Shown in pieces: positions 51,189 through 59,551 of a stretch of 64,000 nt of DNA. Under the pieces are notes generated by a model, which did not search any database, was not told the DNA's origin, and worked only from the letters and a program-made list of their open reading frames with translations. The position numbers and the translations under genes are program-made. The DNA comes from JASLCR01 sp964619585 (lineage in GTDB: Bacteria > Patescibacteriota > Saccharimonadia > Saccharimonadales > Saccharimonadaceae), in assembly GCA_964619585.1 (NCBI GenBank), contig CAZUCO010000001.1, positions 310,001-374,000 of the forward strand, read 5' to 3'. The number at the start of each line of letters is the position of its first letter. Within the stretch, counting starts at the first letter, position 1.

Positions 51189-52082
51189 TTAAAATCGGAT
51201 GTCACCCATAACTCTATTAGTGACCTGTTGCGAGCTAATAACGCGCATCAGATCGGCCCTATCTTCATTACTTATTTTTCCTAAGAGGCCCTTGATGATT
51301 CGAGCATGCATAGCCCGCAAACTTGCACCTTGAGACTCTGTCATTACTGCATTAGTATCAGACGAGAATAGATTCACCACATCATGTAACGCACTGATTT
51401 TGTTACTCTCTTGACCCCGGAAGGTATAATCAATATCAGTAAAGCCGCCTTCAGGATCATAAAGAACGTTCTGTGAATGGGGATCAAAAACAATACCATG
51501 GTTCGGTGCCTGTAATCTCGTCTCTAGAAAAGCATCGATATGGCTACTAGGTATAGCGTCTATCTCGTCTGGAGACATTTCCATAGCGTGTTTTCCTGGA
51601 ACAAATTCAGACACCACTACACCATCCTGGTACGATGCTGCCACTACCCTTTCAAGGCCTGGTAGATGACGCGCTGCTATACTAGCCGAAATACGTCCAT
51701 GTACAAATCGGTTATTGGCTTTTTGCGGTACTCTTACCGCGTATTTGCCGCTATCAGTAGCAAGCAAATAGACTATGGAATAGTTACCCCTGCCTAGCTC
51801 ATGCGGATCAGCGCTCTTAAGAAGTTCACCGACAGGGCCAGCAAAATCTTTGTAGCGATCAAGTATAGCTGCGCCCACTCTGATGCCTTCCCGCTCTTCG
51901 TCACTAAGTGAGCGGAGATGCTCTACATAGCCAAGAGGTACCTCCTCGTCAGTTGCCGCAACTCTACGAAGTCCATGCTCTGCAAGCTTGTTAAACACCT
52001 CGGTAGAGTTAATCCTCTCACCATATGATGCATATTGAGCTTCAAGCGTCCCGGCTGTTTTTGGTTTTTCTGAATGAATCAT
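51189..52082 (-). CDS. Protein-kinase/APH-fold protein with atypical catalytic lysine
   Basis: 297 residues. After a helical N-terminal part the Gly-rich loop GRGNYSIVYLLATDSGKYAVRV appears near 109, with Arg where the kinase lysine is expected; VVVSEFVPGKH is the hinge; FDPHSQNVLYD near 216 matches the catalytic loop (D-x4-N) and FTDIDY near 230 the metal-binding motif. It is a kinase-like fold, perhaps for a small molecule or protein. Start 52082 is supported by TACTAT 5 bases upstream. Confidence 0.75.
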   Translation of the reverse strand: MIHSEKPKTAGTLEAQYASYGERINSTEVFNKLAEHGLRRVAATDEEVPLGYVEHLRSLSDEEREGIRVGAAILDRYKDFAGPVGELLKSADPHELGRGNYSIVYLLATDSGKYAVRVPQKANNRFVHGRISASIAARHLPGLERVVAASYQDGVVVSEFVPGKHAMEMSPDEIDAIPSSHIDAFLETRLQAPNHGIVFDPHSQNVLYDPEGGFTDIDYTFRGQESNKISALHDVVNLFSSDTNAVMTESQGASLRAMHARIIKGLLGKISNEDRADLMRVISSQQVTNRVMGDIRF

Positions 52083-52179
52083 CTTACATAGTATTTTAAA
52101 AGTATTTATTATATTTGTCAAGCATCCTACAATCTTACTAGATCTGTCGACAGCATAAAAGCCACAGAGACTATAAGCC

Positions 52180-52208
52180 TTGTCAATCTGTACACTATTT
52201 GCTATAAT
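52180..52208 (+). promoter_or_regulatory. rpmA promoter
   Basis: TTGTCA (52180-52185), 17-base spacer, TATAAT (52203-52208) preceded by TGC (extended -10). AAAGGAG follows before the ATG. Confidence 0.8.
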
Positions 52209-52245
52209 TGATCGAAGTTCTAATAGTAAACCTAAAGGAGAATCC

Positions 52246-52518
52246 ATGTCACACGTTAAAGCTGGTGGTTCATCAAAGAACATCCACAATAATGCTGGTG
52301 CACGTCTTGGTGTAAAACGTTTTGGTGGCCAGAAAGTAAATACTGGTGAAGTACTTGTCCGTCAAACTGGTAGCACTAAGATTGCTGGTCCAGGTACCTT
52401 CATGAGTCGCAACTTCACTATTCACGCCGCAAAAGACGGCGTCGTAAGCTTTACAAAAGTAAAGACTCGTCGTTTTACGGGTAAAACAGCACCCCGTACA
52501 CAGGTAAGCGTACAGTAA
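52246..52518 (+). CDS. rpmA: Ribosomal protein bL27
   Basis: 90 residues. SHVKAGGSSKNIHNNAG and RLGVKRFGGQKVNTGE are characteristic, and the N-terminal tail reaching the peptidyl-transferase centre lacks the cleavable Firmicutes extension. AAAGGAG is 8 bases upstream of ATG 52246. It is monocistronic here, without rplU next to it, an arrangement different from the usual rplU-rpmA pair. Confidence 0.96.
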   Translation: MSHVKAGGSSKNIHNNAGARLGVKRFGGQKVNTGEVLVRQTGSTKIAGPGTFMSRNFTIHAAKDGVVSFTKVKTRRFTGKTAPRTQVSVQ

Positions 52519-52541
52519 AGTCTGGCTCCTCTTAAAAAACA

Positions 52542-52570
52542 AAATACATCCTTCAAGGGTGTATTTTTAT
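52542..52570 (+). terminator. Intrinsic terminator of rpmA
   Basis: AAATACATCC (52542-52551) and GGGTGTATTT (52557-52566) form a stem with loop TTCAA, followed by TTAT. Confidence 0.85.
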
Positions 52571-52586
52571 ACATCGATAATACTGA

Positions 52587-53330
52587 TTAACCTTGAGCGT
52601 TAGCAATAACTGTAACTCCTGCCGTATCTTCTGTCCATTCCCAGTAGTTGTGCTGGAATCTCTCCATCAAACTAGCTAACTCTGCCTTACCTTGGGCGTC
52701 TAGTCCGCCCTGTTCGGGTGTGTGCTGAACGTCAAACTCATCTAAAACTTGAGTACCGTTCGATGAGCGGTCTTCGATGCTAATCATCCCGTCTGATCCT
52801 ATAGTAATCTTTGCGTGCATACTTGATACAAAGGGATCCTCTTTGTCCGTCGCCTGTCTAAGCATGTCTCGCCCAATAATAAGCTCTTCCCAGTCTTGTA
52901 TGACACCATCCTGTCGCGGCATCTTCAGCTTAGCAGGATCAACTTCGAGCAGTGTTACAGCTGAGTGTTTTTCAGCAGCAGGGTGGTTACCAACAGGGAG
53001 CACCATCACTCGAATCTTTTCAATTGGATCACGACCACTGCCCCGAATCTTATTGTTAACACCTCGACTAATCCCAAGCATTGTACTGCCAACCATAATA
53101 AGATGAGTTAAACCTTCTTCGTAGTTGCCACTATACTTCTCCTTTGTGGCTAAAGGATATCCATGCATTTTCCCACGAAAAGTCCTCGATCGACTTTCAC
53201 TATCGAGTCGACGAGGAGAGTTTGGGCTACGACGAGCTGCTGATGCAACCATAGTATCAACAAGCAGTTGATCATCATCAATAGTTTGTGGCGCTTGCTC
53301 GACTGCATTGGGTCGACGAAATATTTTCAT
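52587..53330 (-). CDS. FHA-domain protein
   Basis: 247 residues. The C-terminal third holds an FHA core: LIIGRD near 149, SSMHAKITI near 168 and DRSSNGTQV near 186, the phosphothreonine-binding residues (R, S, H, N). The N-terminal part is polar and disordered, with Ser/Arg-rich patches that may themselves be phosphorylated. A strong promoter lies upstream on the minus strand. It probably reads Thr phosphorylation; the kinase-like gene 500 bases away is a conceivable partner. Confidence 0.85.
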   Translation of the reverse strand: MKIFRRPNAVEQAPQTIDDDQLLVDTMVASAARRSPNSPRRLDSESRSRTFRGKMHGYPLATKEKYSGNYEEGLTHLIMVGSTMLGISRGVNNKIRGSGRDPIEKIRVMVLPVGNHPAAEKHSAVTLLEVDPAKLKMPRQDGVIQDWEELIIGRDMLRQATDKEDPFVSSMHAKITIGSDGMISIEDRSSNGTQVLDEFDVQHTPEQGGLDAQGKAELASLMERFQHNYWEWTEDTAGVTVIANAQG

Positions 53331-53381
53331 GGTAATTATTCTCTAAGCTCTTTCTATGTTGGTTGGATAACTCTAATAGAA

Positions 53382-53410
53382 ACAATAGCAAATAATTGCC
53401 ACTTTGTCAA
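53382..53410 (-). promoter_or_regulatory. Promoter of the FHA gene
   Basis: Minus strand TTGACA (53410-53405), 17-base spacer, TATTGT (53387-53382). Confidence 0.7.
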
Positions 53411-53429
53411 TACGCTTATGTATGTAGCA

Positions 53430-53840
53430 TTACTGCTGGTCGGCTACTGTAGGCTGAGCTGTTGCTATGCCAAGATGGTGTTTTACCCGCTCAACAACAT
53501 CACCAATCACCACTTGAGACTTCACGAGATAATCATCAACCCCGAGGTTCTCAGCCCGCTCTTTGTCTTTTGGCTGCGAGAGAGCTGTTAGCATAACCAC
53601 CTTAATATTGGTTGTCTCTGGGGTATTACGCAAAATATCCAGAACGTCAAATCCACTGATCTTTGGCATCATTGCATCAAGCACGATAAGATCAGGTTTA
53701 AATTCGATCGCCTTACTCAGTGCATCCTCACCATTATTTACCTGCTGTACTTCAAGGCCTTCAAGCTCAAAACGCGCCTGATACACATCAGCGAGTGCAC
53801 CGTCGTCCTCTACCAGCAATATCCGCTTTTTCGTATCCAT
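53430..53840 (-). CDS. CheY-like response regulator receiver
   Basis: 136 residues with LVEDDGAL acidic pocket, phospho-acceptor Asp in LIVLDAMMPKISGFDVL near 54, Thr in VVMLTALSQ near 83 and Lys in DYLVKSQV near 106. No output domain; the last 15 residues are a flexible tail. TAGAAT lies 6 bases before the ATG. No kinase gene is adjacent. Confidence 0.93.
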   Translation of the reverse strand: MDTKKRILLVEDDGALADVYQARFELEGLEVQQVNNGEDALSKAIEFKPDLIVLDAMMPKISGFDVLDILRNTPETTNIKVVMLTALSQPKDKERAENLGVDDYLVKSQVVIGDVVERVKHHLGIATAQPTVADQQ

Positions 53841-53879
53841 AGTCTTATTCTACTCATCATCCATCAAAAGCACAAGCAA

Positions 53880-55046
53880 TTACTTCCCGAGAAGCTCAAG
53901 TGCCTTTGCAAGCTGTGGGTCACGATTATTGTCAATATCGCTTCGACTCATGCTGATAGCCACATCAGGTGCTAGACCTTTGCCAGTAACATTGAGACCG
54001 TTTGCCGTGTACCAGCGTGCCACTGTGACTTTTAGTAGGGTATCTTCGGGGAGATTGAGTACTTCCTGTACGCTTCCCTTTCCAAATGTCTTTTGACCAA
54101 CAAGCTGGGCACCAGCCTTTTCACGAAGCGCAGCAGCGAGGATCTCACTTGCACTTGCCGTCCCCTCGTTAACAAGCACTACGGTCTTCAGTGACTTCAG
54201 GGGTGCATCGTTTTTGGTCCGCTGCCTATCTTGCACGACAGAACCTTTTCGCTGTGTCATAATTTCTGTATCTTCGAGCCATAAACCTGCAGTCGCCGTT
54301 GCAGCATCCACATAGCCTCCACCATCACCACGGACATCGACAACAACACCTCGTACACCTTCTCGTACAAAACGCTCTGCAAGCTTGCGCGCCAGAGCAC
54401 CTGTCTCTTCATCAAATCGGCTAATCGTCATGATACCGACTTTGCCCTTTACCTCACCGTATACACTTGGGTTATTAATGGTTTGACGTACAAGAGTCGC
54501 TTCCTTGTGCTCCTTATCTCGGAGAACAACGACTTTCACACTTGTCCCAGCTTCACCGCGAATTGTACGAGCCGTTTTATCAGCGTCCCAACCTTCTGTT
54601 GACTCATCATTCACCTTCACGATTACATCACCTACCTTAAGGCCCGAGTTGGCTGCCGGATTATTGGGCAGTATACGAGCAATTGTCGGAAGATCATTCC
54701 GCTCAACGATCTCTGCTCCAATTCCTGCACCAACATCACCGTTCAACTCTTTCTGAAATTCTTTAGCCTCTTCCGTCCCGTAGTAGGCAGTGTACTTGTC
54801 ACCTGCAGCCGCGACCATACCCTTGTTTGCCCCCTCGATGAGAGCAGTTGAGTCGAGCTTGCCATCGTAGCGACTTTTTAGTTGCTGATACGTCTGCTGG
54901 ACACTGCTCAAGTTGAGTGCTCCTGTCGTACTGGATGAATCAAGCTCTAAACGAGTTCCTGCCACAAAGCCAATCAGGGCAATTACACACCCGCTAAAAA
55001 ACAGCATTTGTTTTGACACCGTCACCTGGGCGTTTCCTCGTTTCAC
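53880..55046 (-). CDS. ctpA: S41 C-terminal processing protease (CtpA-like)
   Basis: 388 residues: N-terminal membrane helix (MLFFSGCVIALIGFVAGTRL near 14-33), a PDZ domain with GIGAEIVERNDLPTIARILP near 103 and GLKVGDVIVKVNDES, and the S41 domain with catalytic Ser in GTASASEILAAAL near 286 and Lys in FGKGSVQEVL near 313. It trims periplasmic or surface proteins. GTG start at 55046. Confidence 0.95.
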   Translation of the reverse strand: MKRGNAQVTVSKQMLFFSGCVIALIGFVAGTRLELDSSSTTGALNLSSVQQTYQQLKSRYDGKLDSTALIEGANKGMVAAAGDKYTAYYGTEEAKEFQKELNGDVGAGIGAEIVERNDLPTIARILPNNPAANSGLKVGDVIVKVNDESTEGWDADKTARTIRGEAGTSVKVVVLRDKEHKEATLVRQTINNPSVYGEVKGKVGIMTISRFDEETGALARKLAERFVREGVRGVVVDVRGDGGGYVDAATATAGLWLEDTEIMTQRKGSVVQDRQRTKNDAPLKSLKTVVLVNEGTASASEILAAALREKAGAQLVGQKTFGKGSVQEVLNLPEDTLLKVTVARWYTANGLNVTGKGLAPDVAISMSRSDIDNNRDPQLAKALELLGK

Positions 55047-55089
55047 ATTCCCTCACTCTACTATGTTTGATGTATATAGTTCTCTATAA

Positions 55090-55115
55090 AGTATAGCGCA
55101 CTTAGGCGCTATACT
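55090..55115 (-). terminator. Terminator of the CHAP hydrolase gene
   Basis: A 10-bp perfect stem AGTATAGCGC (55090-55099) / GCGCTATACT (55106-55115), followed on the minus strand by TTATAGAG, a weak U tract. Confidence 0.65.
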
Positions 55116-55139
55116 GTACAATCTTTGAGCTCACTTCGG

Positions 55140-56276
55140 TTATCTAAAGCGTATCACTTTCATCGGATATGAGGTTGCCGTACTTGTACTGACAGATCCG
55201 CTTCCTGGGCTCTCTGGTCCACCCATGCCGTTGAAGTCTGTGAAGTAAACCGTTCCACCAGATACTGATTCAACATACATCACATGACCGTAAGCTCCCG
55301 TCAGCCAAACTATGACATCACCTCGACTGATACTGCCTGCGCTCACTTCTCGACCGGCGTTCCACCAGTTGCTTGCATCGCCAAGATTGCGGTAGTTCAT
55401 AGTGTTGCGCGAATCATCCGCGAGGCGATACGCTACATAGCTCACACATTGGCAAGGCCAGTAGCCATATCCATCGTTCCCAGGTCCACACTGGCCAGGA
55501 TAGAGTGGATAGCCAGAGAGATTTGAGGCGCTACCACCGGATACGCCCCCGCCAGATGCTGCAGCCGTAACTGCTGCTTGCTCTTGGCGTAGCTGCTGGA
55601 TCTGGCCACTCCTACTATTCACGAGGTTTCGATAACTACGCTCACTACCCCGAGTTTGTGAAAGTAGTTTCTGTTGCTCTGCTTCTTTGCCTGCCAAAAT
55701 CTTACGCTGTGCCTTTTGATCATCAAGTACGCTCTCAACGGACTTTTTATCTTTTTCAAGCTTGGTCTTTAGACCCTCAATCTCCTTGATTCGTTCACCA
55801 ATACTATCACGGATATTTTTCTGGTAGGCTTGCTTGTCGATAAAATCACTAATGTTCTTGCTGCTTGCAAGCATCTCAAGTGCCGAGGTATCGCCTTCAA
55901 CCCATAGATTAACAAGTGTCTCGCCAAGCGCGTTCTTGTTTTCTTCAATTTGCCGCTTGGTTTTCTTGATATCGTTTTCGAGCTTTTTATGCTTGGCTTC
56001 ATTAAGAGAGATGCGATTTTGAAGCATTGCCTTTTCGGCATTGATCTTGTTTACCTTGTTCTGTAGAGTATTGGCCTTCTTAGCGAGGCTCTGTGCCGCT
56101 CCCTGGTAACTATCTACCTCACGCTGCAATGCCGCAATTCGTTCATCATATTCATCAGCACTAGCTGTTTGCTGCAACACAAATGGGCTACCTACTAGTG
56201 TGGCAATCGAGAGAGCAACAACCGATACCCGAGCGGCTGCTTTAAATCTCGAAACGTGTGTGGTGGACAGTTTCAT
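55140..56276 (-). CDS. Secreted CHAP-domain peptidoglycan hydrolase (PcsB-like)
   Basis: 378 residues. A signal peptide (VSVVALSIATLVGSPFVLQQTASA ends near 40), a long coiled coil to about 240, and a C-terminal CHAP domain with catalytic Cys in YWPCQCVSYVAYRL near 285 and His in GHVMYVE near 333. Position directly after ftsX on the same strand parallels FtsEX-PcsB and FtsEX-RipC, where the coiled coil binds FtsX and the hydrolase is switched on at the septum. Start at 56276 is preceded by TTGACA/TACCAT and lies 7 bases after it. Confidence 0.92.
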   Translation of the reverse strand: MKLSTTHVSRFKAAARVSVVALSIATLVGSPFVLQQTASADEYDERIAALQREVDSYQGAAQSLAKKANTLQNKVNKINAEKAMLQNRISLNEAKHKKLENDIKKTKRQIEENKNALGETLVNLWVEGDTSALEMLASSKNISDFIDKQAYQKNIRDSIGERIKEIEGLKTKLEKDKKSVESVLDDQKAQRKILAGKEAEQQKLLSQTRGSERSYRNLVNSRSGQIQQLRQEQAAVTAAASGGGVSGGSASNLSGYPLYPGQCGPGNDGYGYWPCQCVSYVAYRLADDSRNTMNYRNLGDASNWWNAGREVSAGSISRGDVIVWLTGAYGHVMYVESVSGGTVYFTDFNGMGGPESPGSGSVSTSTATSYPMKVIRFR

Positions 56277-56283
56277 TAAGCTT

Positions 56284-56312
56284 ATGGTAACAAACCTTGT
56301 TAGTCTTGTCAA
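56284..56312 (-). promoter_or_regulatory. Promoter of the CHAP gene
   Basis: Minus strand TTGACA (56312-56307), 17-base spacer, TACCAT (56289-56284); ATG begins 7 bases later, so the transcript is nearly leaderless. Confidence 0.75.
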
Positions 56313-56324
56313 CAAAATGGAAGA

Positions 56325-57314
56325 CTATACTTTAAGGTATTTTCGAATCGCAAGAACAGAGGAAATAACACCAATAATCATGCCGCAGATAATCATGCCA
56401 AGGAGGACGAATACCCCGTACTGCAACATAATATCAAGAGTTGGTCGCACGACGATGCCGAAATTCTCAATTCCTGGACCGCCCGTCATGAGAAGTAGCG
56501 TACCCAGACCTGTGGCGAGTAGAGCCGCGATGAACCCGTACACTACTGCTTCAACAACAAATGGACCACGAATAAATTTTCGGTCTGCACCAATAAGCTT
56601 CATCATGTGTATCTCTTCCTTCCGGCTAAAGATCGCCATACGAATAGTATTAAACACGATAAGCATTGAGAGTATGACGAAAACGGTTGCCACTATGTAA
56701 CCAGAGTTGGCAGCAAATCCCATCCAACGTCCAATTGTTTTGACAATTTCACTACCATCGCCCTCTTCGATCGAACTTTTTCGTTTATCATCAAGAATGT
56801 TTTTGATGGTATCATCTGTCTGTATATAATTTCGAAGCTCACCTACATTTTCGACATTGTCGAGCTTGACGCGGAAACTCTTTGGAAACACATTGGTAGC
56901 AACATTGAGCGAGCTAAGAGTATCCGTATCAGACTTATTGCGCTGAGCAAGCTCTTCTCGCGCTTTATCACTTGATATATACTCAACTGATTTAACCGTC
57001 TTTAAAGCTTCAATTTCACGTTTTGCTTCTTGGACTTCTTTATCTGGCGCATCAGACTTCATGTAAATCGAGACATCGACACGATCATTAATAGCAAGGA
57101 GGCTGTCATTGAGGATATTACGTGCCGCCATCGTAACAAAAATAATAAGTAGCGTAATTGTCATCACGGCAGTTGCCGCTATCGTCAGCCATGCGTTACG
57201 AGAAAAGTTGTTTACCCCATAGCGAACCATACGAAGCGTAGTCAGCCACTGACGACGTCGCTGACGTTGCTGGCGAAGAGCACGGAGCGCGTTCTTGTCT
57301 TTTGCTTGCGTCAT
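56325..57314 (-). CDS. ftsX: Cell-division ABC transporter permease FtsX
   Basis: 329 residues with four membrane helices: one near residue 45, then three in the C-terminal third around IVATVFVILSMLIVFNTIRM, with the FtsX motif FSRKEEIHMMKLIGADRKFIRGPF near 235. The large extracellular loop (residues 70-200) is where the hydrolase binds. ATG overlaps the ftsE stop by 4 bases. Confidence 0.96.
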   Translation of the reverse strand: MTQAKDKNALRALRQQRQRRRQWLTTLRMVRYGVNNFSRNAWLTIAATAVMTITLLIIFVTMAARNILNDSLLAINDRVDVSIYMKSDAPDKEVQEAKREIEALKTVKSVEYISSDKAREELAQRNKSDTDTLSSLNVATNVFPKSFRVKLDNVENVGELRNYIQTDDTIKNILDDKRKSSIEEGDGSEIVKTIGRWMGFAANSGYIVATVFVILSMLIVFNTIRMAIFSRKEEIHMMKLIGADRKFIRGPFVVEAVVYGFIAALLATGLGTLLLMTGGPGIENFGIVVRPTLDIMLQYGVFVLLGMIICGMIIGVISSVLAIRKYLKV

Positions 57315-57994
57315 TGCTTGTAGCTCCCCTGTGCCTGGTCGCTTGTAATTTTACCGTGCTCAATAGTCACCACTCGACGCTTCAATCGATTGACAATCTC
57401 GACGTTGTGCGTCGTGAGGATAACCGTTGTACCATAGTGATTAATCTTCTCAAGCAGTTTAACAATTTCCCATGAGTGCTTTGGATCAAGGTTACCCGTT
57501 GGCTCGTCGGCAATCAGAATCTTGGGTTGGCGCACAACAGCACGAGCAATAGCTACTCGCTGACGCTCACCACCTGACAATTGATGCGGGAATGACTTCT
57601 CTTTGCCTTTGAGACCCACCATCTCAATAACTTTTGGTACCGTACTCTTGATTTCACGGTTCGTCATACCGGCAATTTCAAGTGCAAATGCAACATTCTC
57701 AAAAACAGTACGCTGAGGCAACAATTTGAAGTCCTGAAAGACTACACCAATCTTGCGTCTAAGTAGAGGAATATGACGATCTTTTAATGTATCGTAATCG
57801 ATTCCTCCAACAACGATCTTGCCAGTAGTTGGCTTTTCCTCTCGAGTCAAGAGTTTAAGAACTGTTGATTTACCTGCTCCACTTGTGCCAACCAATATGA
57901 CAAATTCTTTTGGTTCAACGTGAAGACTGATCCGGTTAAGTGCCGGCTTGGTACTTTTGCCATATGTTTTTGTTACCCTATCCAACAGAATCAT
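57311..57994 (-). CDS. ftsE: Cell-division ATP-binding protein FtsE
   Basis: 227 residues. Walker A GTSGAGKSTVLKLL near residue 36, ABC signature LSGGERQRVAIARA near 139, Walker B ILIADEPTGNLDP near 159 and His switch ILTTHN near 191. It powers FtsX and controls the CHAP hydrolase. Start at 57994 (MILLDRVTK); the longer frame begins inside the TPM gene. Confidence 0.97.
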   Translation of the reverse strand: MILLDRVTKTYGKSTKPALNRISLHVEPKEFVILVGTSGAGKSTVLKLLTREEKPTTGKIVVGGIDYDTLKDRHIPLLRRKIGVVFQDFKLLPQRTVFENVAFALEIAGMTNREIKSTVPKVIEMVGLKGKEKSFPHQLSGGERQRVAIARAVVRQPKILIADEPTGNLDPKHSWEIVKLLEKINHYGTTVILTTHNVEIVNRLKRRVVTIEHGKITSDQAQGSYKQ

Positions 57995-58020
57995 TACTTG
58001 TATCAGTATATCATGTCCAA

Positions 58021-58920
58021 CTACCAGCTGCCACTTGCGCCACCGCCCGAGAAGCCACCACCACCAAAACTTCCTCCTCCAGAAGAACCGCCACCAGACC
58101 CACCAAGCCAGCCACCGCCGGCCCACCATGACGGGTCATCACCTCTTTCTTTGTGCTGCTTAAAATTGCGTGACACGAAAAAGTCGAGCAGCAAGCCGCC
58201 GACTACCAGCAGTGGCAACGCAACCAGCGCCCATATCGCCCATCCGCTTGCAAACGCGAGTAAGCCGCCCGATGCACCGCCGACTACCCCACCAGCCCAC
58301 CAGCTTTTTGAGCGCGCAAGTATTGATGCTGCCCAGGAAGTAAAGAAAAAGATCATCACAAGAGCCGTCATGATGAGACTTAAAATATCTTCGCCCGACA
58401 TCCTGTCCTGGTCGGCGTCTGATGACGCTCGTCCCTCAACTTGCGCTTGGATGCTCGTCACACCAGCCTGGATACCTTCAAAGAACTTTCCATTCTTGAA
58501 TAGCGGCGTAATCGTGTTGCGAATAATCCGACCGCTTTCTGCATCGGTGAGCTCGCCTTCAAGGCCACTGCCAACCTCAATCCGCAGCTGGCGATCATTT
58601 TTGGCAATAATTAGTAGTACTCCGTTGTTCTTGGTCTTCTCGCCAATTCCCCACTTTCTCGCTACCTCAATTGAATACTCCTCAAGCGAACGGCCTTCAA
58701 GACTAGGAATCATTAGAATACCCAGCTGATATGCCTTGTCTTTTCGGCTTGCCTTTATTTGATCGGCTAGCTGGTCAACTTGCGCTTGGTTAAGTGTCTT
58801 TGTCTGATCAACAATTGGCCTATCCAAGGGCGGGGCGCTTGGTATCTCAAGCGCACCTACTGTCGAGCCAACAATAAGCGCAAACGTCAGGCTAAAAAGC
58901 ACACCAAGTACGTGTCGCAC
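58021..58920 (-). CDS. TPM-domain membrane protein (YgcG family)
   Basis: 299 residues: signal peptide, TPM domain with VDQTKTLNQAQVDQLADQI near 37 and WGIGEKTKNNGVLLIIAKND near 89, the basic GSGLEGELTDAESGRII motif, membrane helices near 190-210 and 220-250, and a terminal Gly/Ser-rich tail (GGGGFSGGGASGSW). TPM proteins act in membrane or photosystem maintenance; with LemA next to it, this pair is common across bacteria. Confidence 0.92.
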   Translation of the reverse strand: MRHVLGVLFSLTFALIVGSTVGALEIPSAPPLDRPIVDQTKTLNQAQVDQLADQIKASRKDKAYQLGILMIPSLEGRSLEEYSIEVARKWGIGEKTKNNGVLLIIAKNDRQLRIEVGSGLEGELTDAESGRIIRNTITPLFKNGKFFEGIQAGVTSIQAQVEGRASSDADQDRMSGEDILSLIMTALVMIFFFTSWAASILARSKSWWAGGVVGGASGGLLAFASGWAIWALVALPLLVVGGLLLDFFVSRNFKQHKERGDDPSWWAGGGWLGGSGGGSSGGGSFGGGGFSGGGASGSW

Positions 58921-58929
58921 GCCTAGGAC

Positions 58930-59526
58930 CTATTGATCAAACTTGACTGCTGGTGCCGTTTGAGCACCTTTATCAGCCTCAAAATATGCTTTTTTCTCAA
59001 AGCCAAACATTCCAGCAATGAGATTTGTTGGGAAAGTCTGTAGACGTGTGTTGTATGGTCGTGCGGTATCGTTGTAGTCATTGCGTGCTGTGGTGATACG
59101 ATTTTCAGTTCCCTCGAGTTGTACCTGTAAATCGCGGAAATTCTCAGTTGCTTTGAGCTGAGGATAATTTTCGGCTACAGCCAGTAGTCGGCCCAGCGCA
59201 CTACTTACTTCACCTTGCGCATTTTGATATTGCTGAATCTGCTGTGGTGTTGCTTTGCTTGGATCGATACTAATACTCGTTGCCTTGGCTCGAGCTTCAG
59301 TAACCTCAGTGATAGTTGATTTTTCAAAGTTTGCTGCGCCCTTTACAGTGCTCACTAGATTAGGAATCAGGTCAGCTCGACGCTGATATTGTGTCTGGAC
59401 TTTACTAAATGCTGTGACAACCGCCTCGCGTTGCCCAACCAAACTGTTATAAGCCCCCGCAAGAAGTAGCACGACAATCAATACAACGCCGGCAATAACT
59501 CCAGGAACAAGCCATTTTTTATTCAT
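58930..59526 (-). CDS. lemA: LemA family protein
   Basis: 198 residues: one N-terminal helix (GVIAGVVLIVVLLLAGAYNSLV near 9-30) and then the helical domain with KVQTQYQRRADLIPNLVSTVKG, YPQLKATENFRDLQVQLEGTE and YNTRLQTFPTNLIAG. Function unclear; membrane-anchored scaffold. AAGGAGGAG precedes the ATG at 59526. Followed after 9 bases by the TPM gene. Confidence 0.95.
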   Translation of the reverse strand: MNKKWLVPGVIAGVVLIVVLLLAGAYNSLVGQREAVVTAFSKVQTQYQRRADLIPNLVSTVKGAANFEKSTITEVTEARAKATSISIDPSKATPQQIQQYQNAQGEVSSALGRLLAVAENYPQLKATENFRDLQVQLEGTENRITTARNDYNDTARPYNTRLQTFPTNLIAGMFGFEKKAYFEADKGAQTAPAVKFDQ

Positions 59527-59551
59527 ATTCTCCTCCTTCTTTATCACTAGT

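Noticed and set aside
57920..58729. 269-codon plus-strand proline-rich frame
   Set aside because: Antisense of the glycine-rich TPM protein; proline runs are the complement of Gly codons.
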